Assembly (NCBI GenBank): GCA_905250025.1
Contig: CAJNOJ010000435.1
Span: 1-64,000, forward strand
DNA: 64,000 bases
Direction of reading: 5' to 3'
Source: Adineta ricciae
Taxonomy: Eukaryota > Rotifera > Eurotatoria > Adinetida > Adinetidae
Made by a program: the position numbers and the translations under genes. Position 1 is the stretch's first letter, and each line of letters begins with the position of its first letter. A model generated the notes under the pieces. It ran no database searches and was not told where the DNA came from. It was given only the letters and a program-made list of their open reading frames with translations. Below are positions 1-11,193 of the stretch, piece after piece.

Positions 1-1284
1 TTGTCAAGTAGATTTTCGCCGACGAAATTTAGTATGCATTAGTGAATCTTTTTTAGGCCTTTTTTTCATGATGTTGGTGCCCTGATATGCCCACTTTACA
101 CTGGTATCGAAGAAATTTTCTCACTTTCCTTACTGGAAATACTAGAAATATTTTAACGGGAAAATTTCACGTAAGACGTTCCTCGCTAAAAAATGAAAAA
201 TTTGATCAAAATATAAGCAAACTACAAGCTTTTTATTATATCAAGCAGTATGAAAGTATTCATTTTTCATATTGTGCCGTATTTTTATGTTCAGATCATG
301 ACTGCAGACCTGCAAGAACACAGATCTCTAAGTTTGTTTCCAAGAAAATGTTTTTCTTTCAGTTTACTTAATTCTATAATTTTTCGATTTCTTAAAAGTT
401 TTTTTTTTCTCAGGAAATAATGCTTGAGGAACAGGGAGATCGACACGATTTGTTGATGGATAGGCAGAAGATGCAGTATGTCGACGAGAAAGAATTTTAG
501 CTGGTGCATCAGATGTTGAATATTGCTGTCGTGTGAATGTTGGATATACAATAGTACGGCTACGAAAATTTTTTTATACTTGTTCCTTCTTTGCCTTTCT
601 CTTCCATCTTTTTTCGTTCCTGTGATATTTTCTTTATTTCTTTGCATCTTGAGTGGCGTAAGTGATGCGTTAATGTGTACATTGATCTTTCTGATATATT
701 TGACATTTTAACAAGACGATCTTTCGCATTATAAAGAGGAATGATTGGAACATTCGTCTCACTTTCAACAAAATCAATAACATAAAACATCAGTTATTCG
801 ATTCCTTGTGCAAACTCATGACCTGTTGGCATTGTAACTAAATATACTGTTTATAACATAAAGCATGCGCATATCAAACAGGAAAAAGAAAAAAAATGAT
901 CGAGAGAATTATCGCAAACATATACTGTTTTTTGTCTCTTCTGTCTATCTTGTCATAATATGCTGACAAACACATACTAAGAGAGTGACTAAACAGTGTG
1001 ATGTAAGATTTCGAAAAGAAATAATTTGCTTTTATATTGTTTCGTATAGTAAAAAACATACATTTTGCTTATAATTTGATCAAATTTTTCATTTTTTAGC
1101 GAGGAGTGTCTTACGTGTAGTTTCACTGTTGAAATATTTCTGGTATTTCCAGTAAGGAAAGTGAGAAAATTTCTTCGATACCAGCGTAAAGTGGGCATAT
1201 CAGGGCACCAACATCATGAAAAAAAGGCCTAAAAAAGATTCACTAATGCATACTAAATTTCGTCGGCGAAAATCTACTTGACAA
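1..1284. mobile_element. Transposon with long (~230 bp) terminal inverted repeats
   Basis: Positions 1 to ~230 read as the reverse complement of ~1050-1284 with scattered substitutions. The outermost match is TTGTCAAGTAG at 1 and CTACTTGACAA ending at 1284. Short open frames at 87-371 (+) and 989-1198 (-) translate almost identically, which is the two arms being read and not a gene. The ~800-bp middle is AT-rich with no transposase. The left end coincides with the window edge, so the true terminus and any target-site duplication cannot be seen. This is a non-autonomous DNA transposon or foldback element; the superfamily is not assigned. Confidence 0.8.
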
Positions 1285-1995
1285 AATACTTTGAATGACG
1301 ACGTTCCCGCATAGGTATCTGCCCCCAATCCTCCTCTATTGAATGATGAAAAGCGCAGTTCAAAATAACTTCTCAATCAAAAGTTATATCACTTTCTTCT
1401 ACCTGCCTTTTTTATTTCGATAGTAGTATTGACGACCATGATAATTTAGACGTTTCTTTTGCACTTGTCTTCTATTCACTTAATTATCGAATAGACTTGT
1501 GCAGAAATAAGGAAAAAATCTCTTCTTTTTGTCAATACAAATGTTATAACACACTCTTATCTATTGCTACATCTATAAAACACTTGAAATGACAATTTTT
1601 GAGTATGTACATGATAAAAACGAGTGTGATACACATTTCTTTTCTTTATCCCATGGTAACGCTGATGTTCTGTCTCTGTTGGATATTTTAATAATGATAA
1701 TAAACTTGATATAATTGTTGTGAATCCCCCATACAGAAAATAATATATTATAATCAAATTTTTCAGGATTAACTGATTTTAATTATGAATACACATAGTT
1801 CAGCTCACGAACCGGTTCATATCCTCACCTACCATGAAATTTAAATGGAAATGTCTCAAGAAAGATTTGTAGTTTCTGAAACAATTATTCTGTCTTTATG
1901 TTACTCTGTTTAGCTTAATTTCCCATGTATGTCTCAAACAGTATAGAAGCTGCACAAAGAGATGAAATATAAAAATGTGTGAAAAGACATTGAGT
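1285..1995. other. Intergenic, no gene recognised
   Basis: AT-rich sequence between the inverted-repeat element and the 3' end of the VIT/VWA gene. Only short, low-quality open frames are present; no RNA gene or repeat was recognised. Confidence 0.5.
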
Positions 1996-4515
1996 TTAAA
2001 ATTGTTCACGGATATTTTCAAGGATTTGTTCAAGATATTTCGAGTCTTTTCCAAGTGAATTGATGAGACGTTTGCGAGCCTTTTGGACGACACCATGCCA
2101 CATCATTGTCAATGCTCCAAAGCGAGCTTCAAGCACAGCAATAACAATAATCGAGACGAGAACCAGTTGATCAATTTGATTATTCCCGCAAGTAAATTCA
2201 TCCAGTGTTTTTTTAGTTAAATTCTTAATATCCTCTGAATCAAAATCCCAAAGACCATCAAACATTTGTTTATTGATCAAAAATCGAACAAAATCCTGAT
2301 CATTTGATGGCCATATTTCTTTTTTTAAAGATATTTCTTTCTTCTTCTTCTTCTTCTTGGACGTGGAGTCAGAGCAGGTATTGTCCTGATCATTTTCATC
2401 ATCCAAATGAAGACGTTTTGATTGAGAAATTCGAATATTAAGAGTACTTGATCGAAGTTTAGATCTATACTCGGAGGTATTACACATGAGTGTTTGATCA
2501 GAACTGAATGATGATGATTTCACATTGGAATATTTAGTATTGAGATATCGACAAGGACGTCTAACACCAGACGCTAATCCGCCAGGACCAGTTCCAAAAG
2601 GACTTTGAATGGACTTTTGTAGGTGCTGATCATCGGCAGAAATCTGGATGGGCACTTCACGAAGGGCCATGTTCGTATTACTTGCATCCATTCGTTTTTC
2701 AACTCCGACAAATGCCGTATAAGGACTGAGAATATTATATTTCAATGATAATGCAATAATACGTTGTTTCGAATCGATTGTCAGTTTTTCCGTATTTGAT
2801 GACTGTAATTTAGCATGTTGTAATTCGAGAATGAGTGCTTTAGCTGCAAGACGAGCAATTGTATCGTTCTCACTTACAATTGGTATATGATCAACTTTAG
2901 CTATACCTATCGAACGATGATTAGGTTCAGTTTCTAGTTCCACAGATGAGTTATGATCAAAAGGAATAGTTTTGTCGTCTACTAGAGCGTAGACAATCAG
3001 ACGATCGTTGGCATAGACTGGTGGTACATGAGTTGGAACACTTTGAACTGAAACTCCAAGATTCCATTTAACGTGAACATTGGTAATACATGGTTGAAGT
3101 GCTTTTTGTAATTGTTCTCCAACGTATACATCAACACTAGCATTGGGTGGAATAAAAACAAACCGACCGTTGGTTGCACGAGCGAGACCTTTCACTAGTG
3201 ATCGACTTGGTGATTGTCCTAGACCAAATGAAAATATACGAGTCGATGTAGCCATCGAACGACATAGATCGAGTACTTCTGTTACGTTAGAAATTTCACC
3301 ATCGGTTAAAAGAAATACTTGACGTGAACGTCCTTGACTAGGAGAATATCGTTCAATCCATCGCAACGGTTTTAACTACACATAAAGATAAATATAAGAA
3401 GAGGCTACAGTAAACAATCTAAAACTTACTAAGTCAGTTCCGCCGAGATCTGCTTTCAGCCGTTCGATAAGTTGCTCAGCTCGTTGTGCATTGGTTTTAT
3501 TATAAAGTACTGTGTTTTCATTGAATAAAGTTTTGTATTGAGAACCAAATCGAATGATATTGAAATGACAACCAACAGGTAAACTTTTGAGAAAGAGTAA
3601 CATGGCTTGTCGAGCGAATCCAATTTTATTCTCATCTTGCATTGATCCACTACAGTCGACGATAAAAATAAATTCATTCATTAAACCACTTTCTGATGCT
3701 TGATGACATTCTTCTTCGGTTGGAATGAAAGCAGCCATTATTGCACCAGTTTCTACAGCTATTATAGTACTATTTCGTTGTTTGGAAAGCTCAATATTAA
3801 TTAGAATATCTCGATCTAAATGAGTATTTTGTTGTGAAAATGTTACAATATAAGCATCTTGTTGAGTAAGGTCGATTTCGATCGGATGTGAAGATGAACT
3901 AACTCGAGTAATTTGTTCTGCTCCAGATCCAAGTGTCTTTCCAATATGACAACGAAAATCAATAGTATATGGGCTTGATTGAACATATTTAGATGTAGTA
4001 CCAGCTGGTGATGCAAGTCCACCTTTGTCAGGATTATAACGTGGTGCAATGGTGGTAGGTACAACAAATCGAATAAGTGATCCTTGAACAAGATTCAATT
4101 CTGTTACATAACCAATAGTAATTGTACATTCTTTTGATGGCGGTAAAGCGCCGACATTGATAATAAAATTATCTTGAGATTTTTCATCTTGTTCTAGTAG
4201 ATAAGCTCCATGACCATCTTGCAATGCATTATTATATTCTTGCTGTGCTTCTTTTTTCTCTTTTAATTGAGCACTAATTTCTCGATCATCAATTTGTGCT
4301 TTAAATGCGTAGATTGCTGCTTGTTCTTCAATTGGAAAACAATAAACCGCTTCGATTGGTGTTGCTTCATCATTGTAAAATATTTGTGTAATAGTCACAT
4401 CAGCAGCAAATGCACGAATTTTACTTTCAATGACTATTTGTTTCAAAGGCACATAGTTTACTTGTTGTTGTGCAAGAACAGTAGATACTGAGAGGTTACG
4501 TTTGATTCGAAGCAT
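1996..4515 (-). CDS. VIT and von Willebrand factor A domain protein (VWA5A / ITIH-like)
   Basis: Two exons, complement(join(1996..3375, 3430..4515)), give 821 aa. The 54-nt intron (gtaagt...gtgtag) is phase 0 and restores GTDL-LKPLRW across the VWA domain. A VIT domain covers about residues 9-135. A VWA domain follows, with the metal-site motif DCSGSM near residue 286 (DxSxS MIDAS), the conserved GGTDL, and LLTDGEISN. The C-terminal third has a lysine run (around 2340-2356) and the helical end typical of VWA5A-like proteins. No signal peptide is visible, which favours the intracellular VWA5A type over secreted ITIH. The start at MLRIKRN is preferred because a TATA-like TATATAAAG lies only ~35 nt upstream. 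Family function is poorly defined (adhesion or scaffolding). Confidence 0.88.
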
Positions 4516-4548
4516 GTTAATGTTTATGTGTGCGTGTACATGTTGTCT

Positions 4549-4557
4549 CTTTATATA
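4549..4557 (-). promoter_or_regulatory. TATA-like box upstream of the VIT/VWA gene
   Basis: TATATAAAG on the minus strand, ~35 nt before the chosen ATG at 4515. Standard TATA-to-start spacing would leave a 5' UTR of only about ten bases, so the upstream in-frame ATG at 4599 is less likely to be used. Confidence 0.4.
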
Positions 4558-4648
4558 GTGTTCGATTTGCGTCAATATTAGAAAGGTGAAGAAAAACATT
4601 TATTACATTCACATGATTCAGACAGTATGTCTTGAGGGTGTGATGAGC

Positions 4649-4696
4649 AGCTATGACGCGTTTCGTCCTTCGCTCACAAAGACTCATCAGATGGCT
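4649..4696 (-). ncRNA. Hammerhead ribozyme motif, solo copy
   Basis: Read on the minus strand: AGCCAT, then CTGATGA, a 6-bp stem II (GTCTTT/AAGGAC) with a 7-nt loop, CGAAA, a short CGCG stem III, cleavage triplet GTC, then ATAGCT. Stem I (AGCCAT/ATAGCT) has one C-A mismatch. All conserved core positions (CUGANGA, GAAA, NUH) are present, so it could be active. No reverse transcriptase lies nearby, so it looks like a solo terminal repeat of a Penelope-like element. A GAGGGTG-type motif follows its 3' side on the same strand (CACACCCTCAAG). Confidence 0.75.
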
Positions 4697-4835
4697 TACA
4701 ATTTCGTATGATTCAATTCAAAATAAACAAAATTCAATTGAAAAAACTAAATTTCATTCATTTCAAACTAAATACACACTGAAAAGGCTTTATTCTGTTA
4801 TAAATTGAACAAAAAAAGACTTTTCTATTCAATCT

Positions 4836-4940
4836 AGGGTGTGTTTGTGGTTCATACGGCATCTTCGCCCCCGCCTTTTTGGGAATGAAAGTATGGCTGA
4901 TGATAAAATACTTACAAAGGAAGCTCACCCTCACACCCTA
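4836..4940. repeat. Mini inverted repeat with GAGGGTG/CACCCTC ends
   Basis: CTAGGGTGTG at 4836-4845 is mirrored by CACACCCTAG at 4931-4940, with CTCACCCTCACACC just inside the right end. The ~105-bp unit sits immediately beyond the 3' end of the ABC transporter gene. Related G-rich/C-rich pairs recur elsewhere in the window. Confidence 0.5.
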
Positions 4941-4944
4941 GTAT

Positions 4945-4950
4945 TTTATT
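4945..4950 (-). terminator. Polyadenylation signal of the ABCC gene
   Basis: AATAAA on the minus strand six bases after the stop codon of the ABC transporter. The 3' UTR would be very short and would run into the inverted-repeat module. Confidence 0.4.
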
Positions 4951-4955
4951 AATAA

Positions 4956-7900
4956 CTATTGAAAAATATTTGATGGTATATCAAAGTTAACAACAAAACC
5001 TTTGTCTAAAACAAGTATACGATCACTTCTCATAACTGTATTTAATCGATGTGCAATTGTTAAAACAGTTCGATCTTGAAATTTCTTTGCAATTATATCT
5101 TGAATTTTTTCATCAGTTTTATGATCAATATTTGCTGTTGCTTCATCAATTAATAAAATTTTACTTTTTTTTAAAACAGCTCGAGCAATACAAATTAATT
5201 GACATTGACCAACACTTAAATTCGAACCACTTTCTGCAATATTCATAAGAAGACCATTTGTTTGATTTGAAACAAATTGTTTTAATTGAACATCTTCAAG
5301 TGACATCCAACATTGTTCGTCAGAATATTGATTAAATGGATCAAGATTATATCGAAGTGTACCATTAAATAGAATTGATTGTTGAGGAATAACACTTAGA
5401 TGTGATCGTAAATGATTAAGTGTAATTCGACTAATATCAATATCATCAATAAAAATTATTCCATTTATATTTATTCGAGGAAGAAATCGTAAAATACTTT
5501 TAAAAAGAGATGATTTTCCAGCACCAGTACGACCAATAATTCCAATTTTTTCACCAGGTTTTATTTCAATTGAAAGATTTTTTAAAACTGGTTCTAATCC
5601 AATTCGATAACATACTGAATAATTATCGAATTGAATTTTTCCATTATTGGGCCAAGTTTCTGATGTAATTATTAATTTTTGATCACCTCCATAATCTTCT
5701 TCTAATGTTAGTTGACCATATTCATTAATACGTTCAACACTAGTCATTAATATATCTGCTTCAGTTATTTTTCGAATTGTTCGTTGAGGCCAGTATGAAA
5801 CAGATATTGCATAAGCTAAAGTAAAAGCAATTCTTGATGGATCTATTTGATTATGAAAGAGAATAACAAGTATTGTAGCAACAAACATGATCAAAGCACC
5901 CATAAATTCAAGTCGAAATGAAAACCAATTTAATGCTCCATAAATATTAGTACAAGCATTTGTATTTCTATCTATTATATTAGTAAATAAATAAATAAAA
6001 TAATTTTGAACTTTTAATGCACGAATCGTAACAGTTCCATTTAGAGATGACATAACATGATTTGATATAGGACTACGAGTTTTACTTTCAAATTGCTTTA
6101 ATTGATATAATGATGTTTGATAATAATGAAAAAGTAGAAGAAAAATAGGAATTAATATTAATAATAATAATAATAAATATGGACTTGTAAAACAAAGAAT
6201 AACAAATGAACCAATTAATGTTATTAATCCTAATAAACCTGTTAGTAATGTTCTTGGTAATAGTTCATCAATTATTTCTTGATCTTTACTTGCTCGATTA
6301 AGATTTCTTCCACTAGGATTACTTTCAAAAAATTGCATTGATGTATATAATAAACCTTTTACCATTTTATTATGAAAATAATTTGTACCATTTAATATAA
6401 TATAATAAAAATAAATCAAACATAATAAATTGATCAAAACTGTTATTATTGTCAAAATAAAATATGAAGAAATGAAATTTATTGAATGACATTCATATGT
6501 ATTAAATTGTTTTAAAGATTTACTAAGCCAATAATTAGTACCATCATAAAATATTTCAGTTAATATAAATAGAATAATTAGAGAAAATAAACCAGATATA
6601 TGTAATGGTGGAGAAGTAAAAAGATGATACCATAGAGACCAACTAATATTTTTAGTATTGAGTGGTTTTTCTTCAACAATAATTGATTGAATATCTTCAA
6701 TATTTGGTTTATCATTTAACACATCAGATAATAAATCCGATGTTTCTGGATTGTTTACTTGCTTTTCTATAATTTTATTTTGATTTAAATAATCATATGG
6801 ATAAATTTGTCCTTGTGAAAGATAAATAATTTGATGTGCATCTCTAAGAAATTGTGTTTGATGAGTAACTAATAGACGAGTTTTATTTTTTAGTAAACCA
6901 TTTGGACCAAAACATCGATCAAAAATTTGTTTTGCTACTAGTTGATCAACAGCAGCTAATGGGTCATCAAATAAATAAATATCAGCATTTGTATATAAAG
7001 CTCGAGCTAATGATACTCGTGTTCTTTGTCCACCACTGAGATTCTTACCTCTTTCACCAATCATTGTTAAATCACCTGCTAATCCTAATAATTGAATATC
7101 AATATCAAGGCAAGTAGCATAAATTATATCTTTATAACGTTGTTCATCATATACTTGATTAAGAAGAATATTATTTCTTAATGTATCAACAAATATCCAT
7201 GGTATTTGAGCTGAATAAGCAAATGAACTATTGGTTGTATCAATTTGACCATTAATTAAATTTATTTCACCAAGAATAGCTTGAAGAAAAGATGATTTAC
7301 CTGATCCAACTGATCCAACTATACCAATTAATGAACCTGATTCAATAGTGACATTAAGTGATGATAAACAAGATTGATCATTAGACCAAGAAAATGATGC
7401 ATTTTTCATAAAAATTCCTCCTACTTGTTGTGAATTATTAATTGAAGATATTGATGGTAAATATTTCTCTTCATGTTGCATCGTTAACATAAGAAGTGAT
7501 TGTATTCTTTTAGATGCCAACTGTGCGACAGTTAATTTTTCAAGACTATCTGGAAAAGAATACATAAATCCATCACGTATTAAAGAAAAAAAAGCTAAAG
7601 TAGTAAATATATTGATCGAATCTATAGAATAATTTAATAACCATGTACTAGAAAATGTCACAAATGCTAATATAGATGTTGATACAAAGAATTGATTTGT
7701 ATATAATGCTCGAAAACGAGAAGCACATCGAATACTATCAAGTTCATTTTGACGTAATTGATATATTTGTTCTTGAATTAATTTTTCCCAATTATACATT
7801 TTAATAATATCACAATTATGAATTAATTCATTAAAAGCATGTACACGTTTATCACTAAAAGATGTTGTTATATTACAATATTTTCCTATTTTATAACAAA

Positions 7901-8720
7901 GAATACATTGTATAACAATAGATATAATCATTATAATAAATCCAATTAATGTTGGTATCGGTTTCATAATCCAACAAAGTAATCCAAAAATAATTATAGC
8001 TTCCATTGGTCCTTGCCAAAGTTTATGTATATAGGAAAATGCTTGTTCTAATTTTTTCGTATCTTGATTGATGATATTAATAATATAACCAGTATTCATT
8101 TGTTGTAATATTGTTAATTTTGTTAATATTAACTGTTTATAAATCATTGTTAGAAACGAATTACGAATTCTTATACCAATACGAATAGAAAGAAAATCTG
8201 ATTGTCGATAGAATATGGTATTTAAAATTGCGAATATAAATAATAAAATAGCATATATATAAATTGTAATGAATGATTTCGGATGACTAATAATTTTTAA
8301 AACTATTTGACGAACAAGTAATGGTTGAATAATACGTGTTAGTATAAATGGAATATGTAATAGACCGACATAAATATGTTCTTTTCGAAATTGTGTAAAA
8401 ATAATTTTCCATATTGGTTTATTAGTCCAGTCATAGGACTCGAATCTATTTAATAGAATAGAAGATTTATCGTTGTAGGGTAAATCATCAAGATCATTTT
8501 CATTTAATGACCTTGTATAAGCTATAGAAAGAAGAGGTTTAATCCACCACCAACATATTAAATGTAACCAACGAGTCCAAGATGATTCAGCCCATTCGAG
8601 ATATGATGTTGATTGATTCGAACATTTCTTATTATTACCATCATAATATGATTTTTTCGTATCGATCAATTTTTCATATTCGTTATTTGATTTTGTAAAA
8701 ATATTTTGCATCCTCACCAA
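4956..8720 (-). CDS. ABCC-family (MRP-like) full ABC transporter
   Basis: Single open frame of 1,254 aa with no intron. Order: N-terminal cytosolic part, transmembrane domain 1 (about residues 90-380), NBD1, transmembrane domain 2 (about 690-980), NBD2. NBD1 has Walker A GSVGSGKSS (~residue 468), signature LSGGQ (~562) and Walker B YLFDDP (~580). NBD2 has Walker A GRTGAGKSS (~1063), a signature changed to LSVGQ (~1168) and Walker B LLIDEA (~1187). The Walker B Asp-Pro of NBD1 against Asp-Glu of NBD2 is the usual ABCC asymmetry: a degenerate site 1 and a competent site 2. It lacks the extra N-terminal TMD0, so it is of the short ABCC4-like type and would export organic anions or conjugates across the plasma membrane. 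The C-terminus is short, ending a few residues past the last strand. Confidence 0.95.
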   Translation of the reverse strand: MVRMQNIFTKSNNEYEKLIDTKKSYYDGNNKKCSNQSTSYLEWAESSWTRWLHLICWWWIKPLLSIAYTRSLNENDLDDLPYNDKSSILLNRFESYDWTNKPIWKIIFTQFRKEHIYVGLLHIPFILTRIIQPLLVRQIVLKIISHPKSFITIYIYAILLFIFAILNTIFYRQSDFLSIRIGIRIRNSFLTMIYKQLILTKLTILQQMNTGYIINIINQDTKKLEQAFSYIHKLWQGPMEAIIIFGLLCWIMKPIPTLIGFIIMIISIVIQCILCYKIGKYCNITTSFSDKRVHAFNELIHNCDIIKMYNWEKLIQEQIYQLRQNELDSIRCASRFRALYTNQFFVSTSILAFVTFSSTWLLNYSIDSINIFTTLAFFSLIRDGFMYSFPDSLEKLTVAQLASKRIQSLLMLTMQHEEKYLPSISSINNSQQVGGIFMKNASFSWSNDQSCLSSLNVTIESGSLIGIVGSVGSGKSSFLQAILGEINLINGQIDTTNSSFAYSAQIPWIFVDTLRNNILLNQVYDEQRYKDIIYATCLDIDIQLLGLAGDLTMIGERGKNLSGGQRTRVSLARALYTNADIYLFDDPLAAVDQLVAKQIFDRCFGPNGLLKNKTRLLVTHQTQFLRDAHQIIYLSQGQIYPYDYLNQNKIIEKQVNNPETSDLLSDVLNDKPNIEDIQSIIVEEKPLNTKNISWSLWYHLFTSPPLHISGLFSLIILFILTEIFYDGTNYWLSKSLKQFNTYECHSINFISSYFILTIITVLINLLCLIYFYYIILNGTNYFHNKMVKGLLYTSMQFFESNPSGRNLNRASKDQEIIDELLPRTLLTGLLGLITLIGSFVILCFTSPYLLLLLLILIPIFLLLFHYYQTSLYQLKQFESKTRSPISNHVMSSLNGTVTIRALKVQNYFIYLFTNIIDRNTNACTNIYGALNWFSFRLEFMGALIMFVATILVILFHNQIDPSRIAFTLAYAISVSYWPQRTIRKITEADILMTSVERINEYGQLTLEEDYGGDQKLIITSETWPNNGKIQFDNYSVCYRIGLEPVLKNLSIEIKPGEKIGIIGRTGAGKSSLFKSILRFLPRININGIIFIDDIDISRITLNHLRSHLSVIPQQSILFNGTLRYNLDPFNQYSDEQCWMSLEDVQLKQFVSNQTNGLLMNIAESGSNLSVGQCQLICIARAVLKKSKILLIDEATANIDHKTDEKIQDIIAKKFQDRTVLTIAHRLNTVMRSDRILVLDKGFVVNFDIPSNIFQ

Positions 8721-11193
8721 TTCGTTCGTTTACCTTTTGTTTTGCTAAATGCACATCTGTCTTATGCATAACTCAATCTGATGAAAAAAGAAATTATTGT
8801 GATTATTCAAGCATACTATTAAAAAATAATATATGCAGTCAGACAAAATAATTATTATGACAATCTACGAACAGATAGAAATATATCGTTGGGGCAAAAA
8901 TATGACAACTATAAATATAGAGCATAAAATGTCAACTTAGTATACACTTGAAATGCGGAAATATTTAGTCGTATTTGCGAGACTTTTTTTTATTTCAAAG
9001 TAGAAAATTAATTTGAAGGAACTTGGTGGTGATGAAGAATATGTTCCCTCGACTGAAAGGAGGGTCATATGAAAAAAAAGTTTGTTTGTGTCAGGGTCAA
9101 AGGTCAAAGGTCAAAAAAAACATTCTTTTGAAAATACTCAAAACTTCAATGCTGAGGCTCGAGGTTGTCTGGAGGAGAGGTGAAGGGGCAGGAATGTGAT
9201 AGAAATGAAGAAAACATTTCAACCGCACCTGAGAGGAGGGCTACATAGAAGAGTTGATAACGAAAAAGTAAAAACACTCGGTTGACTGTCACATACTAAA
9301 GGCCAGTAATCCAAAAATACGTTCATTCACAAGGTACATACTGGAGAGCAATCTTAAATGCTGAGCTTCGATATATTGAGAGTTTTTGTAGGCCTTTAAG
9401 CCTTTCGATTAAGGAGATAACCTCAAATGTTCGGACGAGGATAATCTTATCCATGAGATGTTGATGGAATGCTAATTAGTTTTCAATACTTTTTAGTAGC
9501 ACACGGGTAATTATATGATAGATAGGGACAGCTTTGGAGCGGCGAGTTGTGAGTGGCGCCTGGTAATCTAGCCAGTTACCAAAGTATCAACAATCCGACA
9601 CGTTCGAATGCGAAATATGTATAGAGTCTCATTTGGTTTTACCGAAATTATCTTTCTTTTAGAAAAAGGAGGACATTTTTAAAAGTGCAAATCCATAATG
9701 GTCATTTATAGCGAACTTCTGCTTCCTGTGAAGAGTAATTGTCAGTCAGGAATACCGAATAATTAAAAGGAACACAAGTGATCTTTTGGTTCTTTTGAAG
9801 ACTGTGAGGCGAATGAAGATCAGTTTCTGTGAACCCCTTCAAAATCGCTCAATGCTTCCAATAAATAGTTATTTTTATCTATTAGAATTTTGCCGAGAAC
9901 AGCAGCGAGATAATGACTTATTTTGTTTTGATTCTTCACTTTTGAAAGAAAGATAAACTAATCGCGGCACTTCAACATTAAATAACAAGAAATCATGATA
10001 GATAGGCTTTATCGAACCTTTTTTTCGTGGCAACATTATATATTCTGAGAGAACTGACATTTGTATTGATGCTTTATCCTAGCCAATACTGCGAAGATGG
10101 CTCAGACCATTTCTAATCGACAAAATAGTAGTATTTAAAGTTTTTCAATTAAGATAAGTTGTCCAGTATATTTTTTATATAACCAGTGTAATTTTTCAGC
10201 CCGGTTCCATCTGAGAAAACCGAATAACTTTATTAATAGAAAAACATATAACTACACCTTCGAAAAACTGTGAGCTTATGCTATAAGTGATTTTTTGTGT
10301 ACTTCAGGAGATGGTTTTTGCTGAACTGATTGGACAGCCACGTTTTAATGAAAACGATTAACTCAGATATCTACGTTTCACGAGCGAGAACATTTTTCAA
10401 TCAAGAAGCAGTCAGTAATTCAAAATCAGCTATATTTTTCTCATTAGATATAATAAAAACGATTTCTCCATGATGAAAGATTATACTAGCCACATACACC
10501 TCCACGGGAGTATCAACCTTATACAGTTCACAAATCTGCTAAAATTCTATCGATATATATAAATCTAAGAGTAAGTTTTTCCTAAAAATCAAGGATTGTC
10601 AGGTACTCACACCTGGATACATTGCTCCAGCGCTATATTAAAAATTACTGGACCTTTTGCTGAACGCTGTGCTGACAATGATAGGCTCATGAGTATGATT
10701 GCATCAGACTTTGATGAAAAATCATTGAATAACAACTCATTCAACCAAGTCTTATATTTTAAGCATGAATTTCAACTCAACTCTAAAAGATATTCAAAGA
10801 AATTCCTTCATTTTGATCAATAAAATAAATTGTTGAAAAGTTGGCTGGATTCTGTATTATCGACGTTGCTATATCTTCCGAGTGTTTTAAACCCCGACTA
10901 TCTTATACCAAAATGTGTACCGAAACAAGATCTATCTATGGTAAAAAAATCAGCGTGGCATCAGTTACACAGTGTGAGAAAAATGTAAAATACCATTCGT
11001 ATCGTAGTTCGTTTTCATCAATGTTTTACTTGTATCGCTTTTTATACCATAAAGTATTGTTACTTAAATCGAGTCAATTTACAGCTTATGTTGCATTCTA
11101 TCGAATGAAACGTTCCCTTGCTCGAAATAATCGAAAAATACAGAGTTACTCTGAAAACATCAATTTTTAATCCTCAAAATTGACCCTAAAAAC
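8721..11193. other. Long gene-poor stretch
   Basis: About 2.5 kb of AT-rich DNA upstream of the ABC transporter. Short open frames (for example 10596-10823 and 10841-11170) show no recognisable domain and may be eroded 5' exons of the pseudogene that follows. The one notable item is the tandem AGGTCA-type motif at 9094-9113. Confidence 0.4.
9094..9113 (+). promoter_or_regulatory. Three tandem nuclear-receptor half-sites, DR1 spacing
   Basis: GGGTCA, then AGGTCA, then AGGTCA, each separated by one A. This is the direct-repeat-1 layout bound by HNF4 or RXR-type nuclear receptors. It lies ~375 bp upstream of the ABCC start codon. Function is inferred only; chance in A/G-rich DNA is possible. 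Confidence 0.35.

Noticed and set aside
87..1198. Matching proteins MPTLHWYRRNF and MPTLRWYRRNF on opposite strands
   Set aside because: They derive from the inverted arms of the terminal element; no start context or conservation supports coding.
9001..9300. Purine-rich segment as a possible exon
   Set aside because: No frame longer than a few dozen codons and no splice consensus; only the AGGTCA tandem stands out.
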